A DNA stretch of 64,000 bases, from positions 23,492,572-23,556,571 of the forward strand of contig CM044879.1 of the NCBI GenBank assembly GCA_024500155.1, in the 5' to 3' direction. The notes under the pieces were generated by a model. The model worked only from the letters and a program-made list of their open reading frames with translations, was not told the origin of the DNA and made no database searches. Positions 31,303 through 41,488 of this stretch are shown piece after piece. Numbering within the stretch: position 1 is the first letter of the stretch; the number at the start of each line of letters is the position of its first letter. Source of the stretch: Chenopodium formosanum (Eukaryota > Streptophyta > Magnoliopsida > Caryophyllales > Amaranthaceae). Both the position numbers and the translations under genes were made by a program.

Positions 31303-33021
31303 ATGGGTGGTTCAAGACAAGCTAAGCGCGCCAAGGTTACAAATTCAAGGAAAACTATTGATCCACCTTCCACCGTCAAAGAAACTTATGGCATCAAGTT
31401 CACGGTTCAAGAGCATTGGGACCGATTCGAGAGTCTTTCATCAAGGAAATTGTATTCTACAGGATTCTATGATCGTGACACCACTACTCTTCTTGGGATC
31501 GACGATGATGTCCGGATGTTAGCTCGGAATTTGGGCCTTGAGCAATTCATTGACCTTAGTGCTCCCACCTATGCAAGGCTCACTTATGAATTTCTATCAT
31601 CGCTCGATGTGCAAAAGGATGGCAACGATAATGAATGTCCAACACTATCTTTCCAAGTATTCAATGAAGGCTATTCTATTCCCCTTTCATTCCTAAACAA
31701 GATGTTCAACTTTCCGGAGCCCATTGAAGGCATGCCTTTGATTTATCCGGCATATGAAGCTCTTCTTCGCAACCATAGGTATGATGAGAATGATTGGTGG
31801 GATGATATTTCTATTGAAGACGCTTATTGTGCTCAATCTTCCAAATCGGCCTCTATAGTCCATGGAGCGATGCGCTATTTTAGCTGCATCCTTACTTATG
31901 CATTTTTCTCCAAGGAATCTCTTGGAGCCATATCTCAAGAACAATTAAGTTGGCTATGGTTGGCTAATCGATATAGAGATGATATGGTGGAGGTGATCGA
32001 TTTTGCAAGGCACTTGCTCGACCGTTTCATCGACATTCGGGACGGCTTCTTTCTCTCGGGAAGCATACAAATTGGGGGTATGATTACCATCATCGTGCTA
32101 TCGCTTAACAAAAAGTATGCATCTACGATTGGGGATCTTAAGGAGATTAAGGACCCCAGAGAGAAGTCTTCATCTTGTTTGTTGGGCACGTTCGCCTTGA
32201 TCAACCAAAAGTTCATTGAGCGCACTATCATGGACGATTTGTTTATTTGGAAAGTGTCTAGGACTACCGATTGGTGCCTCATTCCCTACGAAGGGTCGAT
32301 GGTGAGAGACACAAGTTCTTCCTACCCTTGGAAGCCGCCCAAGAGAGATATTCCGAGTTCTTTTCGTCGGGTTTCCATGCCTTCTTCGGGTAATGCTCAT
32401 CCAAAGTCTAAGGCCTCTTCATCTAAGGGAGGTATCCCTCGTACATCTTCTCCTACTCCTCTTTCTCCTTCATCCCCTCCCTTGCATGATTTATCTAGCT
32501 TGCATGAAAAAATTGATGCCCTTACTTTTGCCTTGTCTTCTTCTTCTATGGGGAATGCTTGTTTTGAGGGTGGCTATGATTATCATGCTAGGAGGGTGTA
32601 TGACTATCATGTTTCTAGGGGGGATATTGAGCCTTATGTGAATTATCCATACCTCCCGGTCCAAGAGGGCCCTGTCCCACAGTGGGAGCCTTTTGACAAG
32701 GCGGTGGGGCCCCGTCTCTGCTACCCCTATTGGGAGGGCCCACATATGGCACATAGTGCCATTCGTGGGACCTCTAAAGGGGATTATGATTACAGGAGGC
32801 CGGGAGGGTGTGACTGGACTTATGATCCAGCAAACCCTGCTCCTTTCCCTTCCCCTGAGACTGAGGGGAGGTGGGGTCGTTCAGGGCCCCCTGTCTTTGA
32901 TGATTGGTCTGAATATTTTGCTGCTGATGCCCTTCGGAGGTTAGGTAGAGCTAAAGGGAAGGAGGTTGTTTCATTGGGTGGGGGGAGTTCTAGTTCTACC
33001 CCCTACTTTAGTGCCGAGTGA
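31303..33021 (+). CDS. Athila-type 3' ORF in env position (ATHILA ORF-1-like), 572 aa
   Basis: Intact 572-codon ORF downstream of pol, starting MGGSRQAKRAKVTNSRK (basic, possibly nucleus- or RNA-directed). The motif PTYARLTYEFLSSLDV followed by LSFQVFNEGYSIPLSFLNKM resembles the ATHILA ORF-1 family. The C-terminal half is Ser/Pro-rich (SSSKGGIPRTSSPTP) and then Tyr/Gly/Pro-rich. Only one weak hydrophobic stretch is seen (GGMITIIVLSL, near residue 260); no signal peptide or convincing membrane anchor, so an envelope role is not supported. Unlike gag-pol this frame has no stop. Function unknown. Confidence 0.8.
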   Translation: MGGSRQAKRAKVTNSRKTIDPPSTVKETYGIKFTVQEHWDRFESLSSRKLYSTGFYDRDTTTLLGIDDDVRMLARNLGLEQFIDLSAPTYARLTYEFLSSLDVQKDGNDNECPTLSFQVFNEGYSIPLSFLNKMFNFPEPIEGMPLIYPAYEALLRNHRYDENDWWDDISIEDAYCAQSSKSASIVHGAMRYFSCILTYAFFSKESLGAISQEQLSWLWLANRYRDDMVEVIDFARHLLDRFIDIRDGFFLSGSIQIGGMITIIVLSLNKKYASTIGDLKEIKDPREKSSSCLLGTFALINQKFIERTIMDDLFIWKVSRTTDWCLIPYEGSMVRDTSSSYPWKPPKRDIPSSFRRVSMPSSGNAHPKSKASSSKGGIPRTSSPTPLSPSSPPLHDLSSLHEKIDALTFALSSSSMGNACFEGGYDYHARRVYDYHVSRGDIEPYVNYPYLPVQEGPVPQWEPFDKAVGPRLCYPYWEGPHMAHSAIRGTSKGDYDYRRPGGCDWTYDPANPAPFPSPETEGRWGRSGPPVFDDWSEYFAADALRRLGRAKGKEVVSLGGGSSSSTPYFSAE

Positions 33022-35583
33022 GCCATGTTGGCTACCCCTCTCCGTATGCATGTTTTATGATTGTGTTTCATGTTTGCCCTATGGTTGGGTTTAGCTTGGG
33101 GGAGGGGTAGCTCATTTCTAGCTTGGGGAAGTTGGTTTAGGTTGGTTGTGGTTTGCATGGTTCTCCTCCTTGTTAGTGGTTCATTTCGCATTTTCCTTCT
33201 TAGCCTCCATGTCCTCTGTCTGCTCTGATGTCTCTGTGATGTTTTATCTGCTGTTTCTTTGATGATGACTCGCTCTGTTCTTTATCTATCTGCTCTGCTG
33301 TTACTCTGACGATTCTTGTTGCTGATGATGTTTCCTGATGTTTCACTGTCTCTGATATATATTTTTCATTTCCTATCGTTATGCTGCCGAATTTTCGGCT
33401 GTTTTCATTTGGAAGTTACTAACAATTTTCTTTTTATATAGATTCTTTTATTCTCTTTTTATCACTTGGTTTTTGGTCGAAGCTTTTGTTTATGGAATGC
33501 AACGAGGTGGCTTCTACTTACTTCGTTTATTTTTGCTAAGCTTGGAGCCGGTGAGATATTTCTTATTTTTCTCTTTATTTTTCTTGGTTGCATAGAATAG
33601 GATTAGTTTAGGAGAAGTTGAATGGTTCGAGGATGGATGCTTGTTAACACGTAATGTGTTTGGGATCGATGACGATGATGTCGTTCGATCACTTGTTTGT
33701 CGATTGGGATTCTTATGTGTTTAACTTGCCTCCTAATCCATTTCATATTATCTCTCCTATTTTCCTTTTCTATGTTCCATTACTTTGCTTTTATTTTTCT
33801 TTTATTTTTCTCTTTCTTTTATTTTCTTTCATTTTTCTTTGTGGTATGATTTTGAGGCCTTATTTTTCACTTTACTTTTGAATTGGACCTTGTACATTGG
33901 ACTTTGTCTTTTGCATGATTTTCTTCCTAGGTTGTAAAGGTATGCACGGTTTGAGACTATGTTCGGTTGACTCTAGGATAGGTGTATGCTAGGGTAGTTG
34001 GTTTGAACTAGGGGGATCATGAAGCCGGATTCTACTTGTTTGTGGTACGTTGGTAGTTGCTTCCTATAGTTGATTTGACACCATTAGTGAGTTTTTGCCA
34101 CATCCTTGTGAGGTTACTTGTTTTTCTAGCCTTCAACATTCTTTGAATGAGCGGCGTGGATCCTTGACTATGCAAACCTAATCTAATAAAGCTTGATGTA
34201 TGATTCTCAAACACGAGACCGAACTATCTAGGGAGGACAAAGGCACATTTTTCGGGGTGGTATTTTTCATTTTTGTTATATTTTGTTATTTTCTTTATTT
34301 TTGGGTTTACATTTGCCTTCTTGCAACCATTTGAGCCTTATACCTTCTTTTCAAGCCACATCTTTAGATCTTTGGCCTTTTGTTTCATTTTTCTTTCTTT
34401 TCTTGGTTTTTGTGAAGCAATTGATCATACTTGATGGAGTTTGTGGTGGAGAAGTTGAAATGTTTGGTTCTTATGAAAGCATGATTGTGTTATGATTTCT
34501 TTGTGAATAATGGCAAATGAGTATGAGTAAAAGTCGTCCTACATTATAAAAGGCATGGACAAATAATAAGTGCAAAAGTTGAAAAAGCCGTCCAAAGTTA
34601 CAAGAGGCGAGGACAAAGCACTATCAAAATAAAAAAAAGAAAAAAGTGAAAAATGAAAAATTCAAAAATATTTTGATGTGAGTTTTCTCCCTTTTTGAGC
34701 ATTGAGGACAATGTTCCATTTAAGCTTGGGGGGAAGCGTTCTCACGCTTTTTGTGTATATGTTTGTGGTTTATAGCTTTGAATAAGCTTGGGGGTGTTAG
34801 TTTGTTTTTGTTTAGTGACTACTTGATTGTGATTCTAAGAATTGGCCATTCTTTGCTTCACTTTTAGGAAAACCACCAAATTTCAAATTTTTAGCCTACC
34901 TTCACCCTTATTGCCTTACATTACAACCTTGCGGAAAGACCTTTCGACCTAGATAGTTGAGTCACTATTCGGGGGAGGGCATCATGGGTCATTGCCTAAG
35001 GAAAGGGGATGCATAGTCAAGATGTCGAGTAGCCTAAAAACATTTCTTTTTCCGGTTCCTTCGGGGAATCATTGGGACACTCACTAAGGGGAGATTTGAG
35101 ACTAGTGGGAAGAACGCGGTAAGATTGTTTGGGATGAAAGTGAATTGTGATAACTAGTTCCTATGCCTAGCATACCCTATGTTTCAATCAACCTTGGATA
35201 TCTTGAAACGTGCATACCTTAACTACTTGAGAAAGATTGTCATTCATTTGCATTATAGTCTTTATGTTGGTTCATTTTGCAAAGGTTTGTTTTTATTTCA
35301 TTTTCTTCCTTTTCATTTTTATGGTTTGCCTCATTGATGTTTGGTGGAGAGTTATGGGTCAAACTCTTAGGATACCCTTACGAGACCTCACTCGTCCTCA
35401 TAGGCGACTTTGGGGTTTAAAGGGCTTGTTGTAGCTAAAAACAACCGTGATTCCTACGACAGTGAGTTTTAGTGTATATTCTTATCTTGAGTCTTTCTTT
35501 TTCGTTTTCAATAAAATTTTCATCCTCATTCTTTCTTGCTTTGTTTTGCTCGAGGATGAGCAAAAGTTTAGCTTGGGGGAATT
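33022..35583 (+). other. Athila 3' non-coding region
   Basis: 2.5 kb with no supported gene; T-rich with many short ORFs. Notable are repeated polypurine-like AGCTTGGGGG cores at about 33093, 33120, 34724, 34786 and 35570. The last is the true tract next to LTR2. Two blocks near 34525-34625 repeat (A/G)AAAAGTCGTCC / AAAAGCCGTCC with a following AGGC-x-GGACAAA. Confidence 0.6.
35570..35583 (+). other. Polypurine tract of the Athila element
   Basis: AGCTTGGGGGAATT immediately precedes LTR2 and would prime plus-strand synthesis. Confidence 0.75.
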
Positions 35584-35788
35584 TGATGAGTGACATTTAT
35601 GGCACTCATTTGGTTCCTTTTTGGATGATTTCTATTTTATTTTATCTCTCTTTTCTTTAGTTTTCCTTAGTTTTATTCTTGTTTTCTTCATTTTATGATT
35701 TTTGTAGTTAGTTTCTCTTTTTCATGCTTTTTCTAGTTTACTTGCTATTTTTCCCTTTTACTTGCTTTTTATCCTTTGATTGTAGGTT

Positions 35789-36229
35789 GTGATTGATTGT
35801 CCAAGGATTCCCGAGTTTCCTTTCCATAGTTTTCCATTGATTTTCATGCCTAAAGCTTGTGCAAGAAGTTTCAAGTCAAAGGGAGATTCAAGGAGCATGC
35901 TTCAAGGTCTTGTTTATGCCTTCCTCATGGCTTCTATCCTTCAAGAAATTCAAGGAAGTTCCTGCCTACCTTGTCCTCCATCACCACCATCTAGGTTGTG
36001 TGCACCTCGTGAGCTAGGACAAAGAAGAAAGAAGGAAGCAGCAGAGTTGTGCGGGCGCACCAGAGGAGTGTGTGGCCGCACATCTGTCGTGTGCGGCCGC
36101 ACACCAGGTGCGTGCGGGCGCACCTGTCTGGGTGTGCTCCCGTGCGCACCATTCTCTCTCCTTCGAGCGCCCGCACCGACGTGGGTCTATTTTTGGACGT
36201 CTTTCCCAACTTCCTCTTGGGATTGTTAG
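35789..36229 (+). CDS. LTR-borne ORF (146 aa), unknown
   Basis: Open in LTR2 from MIDCPRIPEFPFHSFPLI through MPKACARSFKSKGD and SILQEIQGSSCLPCPPSP. It then runs through the palindrome array as a seven-residue repeat (VCGRT-x2) to its stop before the TATA-like box. In LTR1 a single change makes a TAA in the first third. It is related to the ORF in the solo LTR at 8732. It lies in U3, so it would not be in the genomic transcript unless started upstream. A coding role is uncertain. Confidence 0.25.
   Translation: MIDCPRIPEFPFHSFPLIFMPKACARSFKSKGDSRSMLQGLVYAFLMASILQEIQGSSCLPCPPSPPSRLCAPRELGQRRKKEAAELCGRTRGVCGRTSVVCGRTPGACGRTCLGVLPCAPFSLLRAPAPTWVYFWTSFPTSSWDC
36049..36123. repeat. Four palindromes at exact 21-bp spacing (LTR2)
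   Basis: GTGCGGGCGCAC at 36049, GTGTGGCCGCAC at 36070, GTGCGGCCGCAC at 36091, GTGCGGGCGCAC at 36112. The second unit differs from LTR1 by one base, which also breaks its symmetry. Followed by TATA-like ATTTATAGAG at 36242. Confidence 0.95.
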
Positions 36230-37226
36230 TTATTTCTTTCCATTTATAGAGAGAAGATTAGATCTTCATGAGAAAGAATGAGATTAGATTAGATTTTAGA
36301 GAGAGAAAAACACTAGTTCTTAGCATTTTTAGAGAGAGAAAGTGTGGGTTTGATGATTGATGATTGAAGATTGCTTCATTTGATTTGATTTCTATCAAGT
36401 TTGTAAGAATTCTTTACTCTTTAATGCAATTCAATGTTTGATTTCATTAGTATTGTTGTTTGATTTGGTTAATTGATAGTTTGATTGATTTTGATTGAAT
36501 TTGTTGATTTCAATTTGATTTCAATTGATGAATTTGGGAATGATGATTAGTTTAGCTTTGATTTTGATGATCTTCATGGATTGTGAGTAGTTTACTTGCT
36601 AGGGTAGTGGTGAAGCATGTATTGATGATGAATTGAGATTAATTTGGGGGAAATTGATTGAGTTGATAATGTGATTAAATTGGTTGATTGATTTTGTGCA
36701 TGTGTGTGCTTGATTAGGCTTGATCACCCTTGTTATTCACACTAGATTGCATTGTGAGTTCACATTGATACGGACCATTGATTTGTGGCTTACATTTACT
36801 CGATTGAGATATCTTGTGATGTTTCCTAGCTAGTGTTTGATGTAGTTGACGCTAATCAGACCTCTAGGAGAATAGCTTGATATACTCTTTTGGTTGCAAT
36901 TTCGGTTTTCCCTCACATTGCTTGACTTGATTGGTAAATTCCCCAAGTTGATTGAACTTCATCGTTGATTCATGTGGATCCATTCCCCTAGTGCCTTAGC
37001 ATTCATTTAGTACAAGCCTTTTGCATCGCCTAGCTTAGCCTTAGTTTCTACCATTAACCCCTACTAGACTTCGGAATAGCTTAACTTAGGCATCGTGCAT
37101 TCGACCTCCATTCCTTTGGGTTCGACCTTGACTTACCACTACACTAAATAGGGGTTTGTTAAGTTACAAATTTTGTTTGATTGGGTGGGGTGGTAGCCCA
37201 ACGATCTACCGTTCTCCTTCCTATCA

Positions 37227-37825
37227 AAATGGCGCCGTTGCCGGGGAATGGTGCTTTGAGTGCATGTTGTTGTTGAGTCTATTCCACTTTATTTGCAAAA
37301 TACAAAAAGATTTTACACTTTAGGCTACACTTGTAGCCGTGCTACTAATATTGTCTTTGAGTTTTGTGTGCATAGATCCCAAGCCATGGGAGGTAATTCA
37401 AGAGTTACCTTGAAAGAATTGGGAGTACCCGGTGCGTATAGGTATGAGAGCGGCATAGCTCCACCTACAACACCAGCTAACGACTTTGAAATTCGGCCGG
37501 CAATGATCACCCTAATTGAGAGGAGACAATATAGTGGGGCAAAGAACGAGAGCCCATTGAACCATCTTAAGGAGTTTGAAAAATATTGCAACACGATCAA
37601 GGTTAATGGAGTGTCTCAAGAATTCATCCGCCTTAAGTTGTTCCCTTCATAAACCCCTTTTACTTGACTTCGAAATAGCTTGACTTAGACATTGTGCATT
37701 CGACCTCCATTCCTTTGGGTTCGACCTTGACTTACCACTACACTAAATAGGGGTTTGTTAAGTTACAAATTTTGTTTGATTGGGTGGGGTGGTAGCCCAA
37801 CGACCTACCGTTCTCCTTCCTATCA
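37227..37825 (+). mobile_element. Deleted second Athila unit: PBS, gag start, partial LTR3
   Basis: 37227-37647 repeats the PBS and gag 5' end (MGGNSRVTLKELGVPGAYRY) almost exactly. At about 37648 gag is joined to the last 176 bp of an LTR, ending TCCTATCA at 37825 before GAGGC. Thus nearly all of the internal region and about 1470 bp of the third LTR are gone. The LTR3 piece differs from LTR1 and LTR2 more than those differ from each other (for example ACTTGACTTCGAAATAGC here). Confidence 0.9.
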
Positions 37826-37830
37826 GAGGC

Positions 37831-38651
37831 AATGGCGCAATGCAGATTTTCTGGTTTTGAATTTGATTTTATGTGGAAGATCTGGGTTTAGATATTAGCA
37901 TTTAACACTATGAGTTATATTCTTTGGTGTCATTGATTTCAGGTTATTAACCTGAAAGACAAGCTGCTCTGTCTGAAGTAGAAATTCATGGAGGATCAAT
38001 CTGACCGACTAAACCACCCAACAAACATATGCAACATCAAAATCAATCTAAGAGCCAATTACTGAATCTGGTATGAGAGTAAGGATCACCTAGCTTCAGT
38101 CTTTGGATGCACATAAAAAGACCTGACCTCTGTCAAGAGCAATGTTAGTCATTCTCCCCTTGGCAAGCTCTGTCAAGGCAGGAATTCTCTATCTTGGTAA
38201 TTCATTAATAATATACTCAAGCTGGATGAATCCTCTTTTTGCTTTTGCAAAATCATTTACTTGATTGATCTCTTTCCTATTTTCTGTGCTTCTCTCCTTA
38301 CTTTTCCCCATTTCACTCACTTCCATACATTTATTTTCCTCTATTCCATGTCCGCTGAATATTAATTTTGTATATTTGCTTGAACATTGGCTTTAGTTGG
38401 TATAACAAGATATTTAAAATGAAGTTGATGTGCCTTGGTTGGTGGTTCAAGATGCCTTAATGATCCTTTCTTGTCTTGTTATTGTAGCTAGGCAGTGTTA
38501 AACTTTTGATTCTCGTAAAATGCAGTAGTCAATTCTAGAAGTAACCAAGGATATTGGACTATTGGTAAAGTCTGTTACTTTACATCTGTTATTGTGATTG
38601 CTAAAGATTAAAGTATATTCGGATGTGCTGGACATCCTGGAATTTATAAAT

Positions 38652-38692
<41 letters not shown>

Positions 38693-38911
38693 GAAATACA
38701 AAAATGGGAGAATTAATATTTTGTGGGTTGGATGATTGGATTTCGATCAGTTTTGTTTGAGGCTATGTGTTGTTTTATGCTGTTGAAATCATTTTGTGAT
38801 AACCTGCGTAATTTTGGTAGAAGTCTTCTCTCTCTTATAATGGTAATTTTCTCATATTTTATAATTTGCTCAATTTTCCTGTTCCAAATGTGCCCAATTT
38901 CGCCAGAGGGT
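37831..38911 (+). other. Non-coding, no gene recognised
   Basis: Sequence resuming after the Athila array. No exon I can assign. Contains an (AG) microsatellite at 38653-38688. Confidence 0.45.
38653..38688. repeat. (AG)18 microsatellite
   Basis: 36 bp of uninterrupted AG dinucleotides. Confidence 0.95.
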
Positions 38912-39960
38912 ATGTGCGTTGAGAGGGAAGAAGCGGACTGGATTATCGATGGCCCAGTCGAGAATGTGGTGGAGAGGAGGCAGAGGAGGAGGATCAAGAA
39001 TAGAGAGCGTTGTTGGCAAGTCTAGAGCCAGGAAACAGGTATTCGATCTTTTTTTGGAGGTAAATAACTTTGTCTATATAATTATGCGAGAAAATATAAA
39101 CTCTCACTAATTACTGTGAGTAAAATGTGATGTAAAAGAAGGATAATTCTAGAATGCATAAATTTATTTTCTATCGATCAACTTTGTCTTGAACTAGCTC
39201 CTACAACTATGTGGCTTACTGAATTGCATTCTCTACAAGCGTAAACCATAGAGCTGGAAGCAGGATTAAATCAGTTAAAGGAGGAAAATGCACAATTAAA
39301 GCAGGTCTTGGTAATAACTTGTGTATTCTGTTGAATGCAATTTTTTTTCTCTTCAAGCACGTATTATTACAACCAAAACTTCTCAACTACAATTTGTCTC
39401 ACAATTGTTGCTTATTATTACAGGATGAAATTGAGAGAGAAAGGAAGCAGAGCAGGTAATCCTTTTGCTTTTCCTGTACGAAAAGTTTTTGATGGCCTCA
39501 TTACTGTCATGAGTTATGATTGTTAGAACTAGAATGTTCAAAAAGGGATAATTTAGCGTAGGCACTGTGTTTTTGGGGCAAATTTTGGTGATTTACTCCC
39601 CTTGTTTAATTTTGGCCCAGGCCATATTCGATTTTTATTAAGTAGCTTATTATGATTGGTTATCAATAATAGACCTACTAATTTTTAGCTCAGGTTGGGT
39701 CAATTTTTGTTCGAGCCATGTAATTTTGGATATTGTTTGAGATTGGTTCAAATAATTCGGTAGGGGTCATTTTTCAGAGCTATCAAAAATTGATCTTTGA
39801 CAACTAATTCATCGTATTTTATTTGTTTGTGGTTGCAGTATCATGAGGAGCAGAATTTACAGGCAGTACTGAGCAGGGATAGGAAGAAGATAAGCTGAGA
39901 ACAGTTGTCAGAGCTGCACCCTTTAGATTAGATTCAAAGAGGAGCTGCACCCTTTAGATT
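38912..39960 (+). pseudogene. bZIP transcription factor pseudogene (ABI5/AREB-like, group A)
   Basis: Degraded exons of a plant group-A bZIP. Exon to 39038: the basic region reads GPVENVVERRQRRRIKNRE in one frame and SRARKQ in another, so at least two frame shifts occur and the predicted frame meets a TAG. Exon 39248-39304: zipper start ELEAGLNQLKEENAQLKQ; the codon run before it has a TAA where family members have Tyr, and its acceptor AG is lost. Exons 39424-39455 (EIERERKQ) and 39839-39898 (YHEEQNLQ) match the coiled tail. A 28-bp direct duplication (39911-39938, 39942-39969) sits in the former C-terminal/3' region. Intact proteins bind ABRE (ACGTG) sites in the nucleus; this one cannot. 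Confidence 0.85.
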
Positions 39961-40214
39961 AGATTCAAATTAAAGATGAACCAGAGTCCAGATATAGTTT
40001 TAGTAGTAATTATGTAATCTGATCCTCAGTGATCAATAATGTAGTGTTAGTTGTTCTTTTAGGTTATATTATACACAAAGCAAAACAGCCTACCTTTCTC
40101 TTATGTTATCTTTGAAATGTTGTGCATATTTATTTTCTGCTTTTTCCCGCACCAATTGTTTTGGGAATGGATCCTCTCACCGCTATCCAAAGCAAGAGTC
40201 TACCATAAGTTTTA

Positions 40215-40762
40215 CTAGATGAAAGCCCGTGCGATGCACGGTTTTTCATATATAAATCTCACGAAAAAATATTTTTGTATTTGATTATTTTACTATTTAA
40301 TAATTTCAGACCAAAAAAAAAACACATAATAATCTAATTAAAGTGTTATTGCCTATCACAAAAGTATAATATGTATTTTATTTGTGGTTATCAGTTATAT
40401 GACAATTGAATTTAAAAATATGAATAAATTGTAAATATAATATCTTCAAAACAAAAAAATTGTAAATATGATAATTTATTGGTTAAATATTAGGATAAAA
40501 TCTTTAATGTGAAAAGAAATTTTTTTTTTTGTTTACATATTTTAATCCTTAATCATTATTCATTGGTTTTTTTAAAAAATAGAAATATTAAAAAAATTAA
40601 TAAAAACATGTATACTACTTATCTTCTATTTCTTCAATTATTCCCATATCTCTCCATCTAATAAAACTGGATAAATAAAACATGTTAGCAAAAATAAAAT
40701 TTATATAAAATTAATCTTTACAGTCTTATAAAATAAATCAATACATTTATATATCATGAAGT

Positions 40763-40802
<40 letters not shown>

Positions 40803-41488
40803 TGAAATTGATCCAAAAATTGCAATTGTACAAAATCAAATTTCTGCATTGGAGCTTAATCGTCCCCAATCGCCGCTCGTTTCTTAGTTGTGACGATTGA
40901 AAGTATATAATGGAGTAAACTTTTCTTTTAAACATATAATCATTAAGCATTCTAAATAAACACAATGTAAGCAAGACCTAAAACTAACAAAAAATTCTCT
41001 TGATTTGGTTTTGTATTGATATGAAATTTTATTGGTGTGGTAGGATGTGTCAATTTATAGTGGTAGGCATAAAAAATTTCAATTTAATTATTATTAAGAA
41101 ATAATTTTTATATCTTATCATAAACACTATCAAGATTATGTTAGATATAGTTCTATATCTATAGATGATTTTTTTTTTTAAAAAAAAGATAATTTTTAGT
41201 TTTTTTAAATAAATCAAATCCTTATAATTCACTATTCGTTTTTTTAAAAAAGATAATTTTAATTTTTTTTTGAAATAATTTCGATCTAATAAATCATTAT
41301 TCGTTTTTTTAATAACGTGGCAAAATTCTTAAATCTCATTCGTCAGTTTTATCTAGGTGGCAAGTGAATATTTTAATTATAAAATAAAATAGAAATCTAA
41401 TTTTATTTGGTCGAAAATATACCTTTGCTTATGTGGCGCGCCGAACGAATGCTCTCCAAAAATGCCTACTTTATTTATATATATTAGA
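40215..41488 (-). mobile_element. Non-autonomous Helitron A (1274 bp)
   Basis: Read on the minus strand it starts TCTAATATATATAAATAAAG (41488 leftward) and ends with the hairpin CCGTGC-ATC-GCACGG, 8 bp, then CTAG at 40215. It is inserted between A and T (40214, 41489), as Helitrons do. No Rep/helicase coding sequence. A run of about 38 T lies at 40764-40801. Shares long stretches with Helitron B. Confidence 0.82.

Larger units (their letters stand above)
35584..37226 (+). repeat. Athila-type LTR2 (1643 bp)
   Basis: TGATGAGTGACATTTATGGC to CCTTCCTATCA, same length as LTR1 and differing at few positions. It is the 3' LTR of the full unit and at the same time the 5' LTR of the deleted second unit, since a PBS and gag follow it directly. 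Confidence 0.95.
22649..37825 (+). mobile_element. Athila-type Ty3/gypsy array: LTR-internal-LTR-deleted internal-partial LTR
   Basis: LTR1 22649-24291, PBS 24295-24312, gag-pol 24451-29998, env-position ORF 31303-33021, polypurine tract 35570-35583, LTR2 35584-37226, second PBS and gag start 37230-37647, last 176 bp of a third LTR 37650-37825. The 5-bp duplication GAGGC flanks the whole array (22644-22648, 37826-37830). LTR1 and LTR2 are the same length and nearly identical. The lineage call rests on the tRNA-Asp-type PBS, the long LTRs, pol order RT-RNaseH-IN, and an extra ORF 3' of pol with an ATHILA ORF-1-like motif. The coding region has one frameshift and three stops, so it cannot make an intact polyprotein. 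Confidence 0.93.

Noticed and set aside
31303..33021. Calling the 3' ORF a true envelope gene
   Set aside because: No signal peptide, no convincing membrane anchor and no cleavage-site pattern; only its position resembles env.
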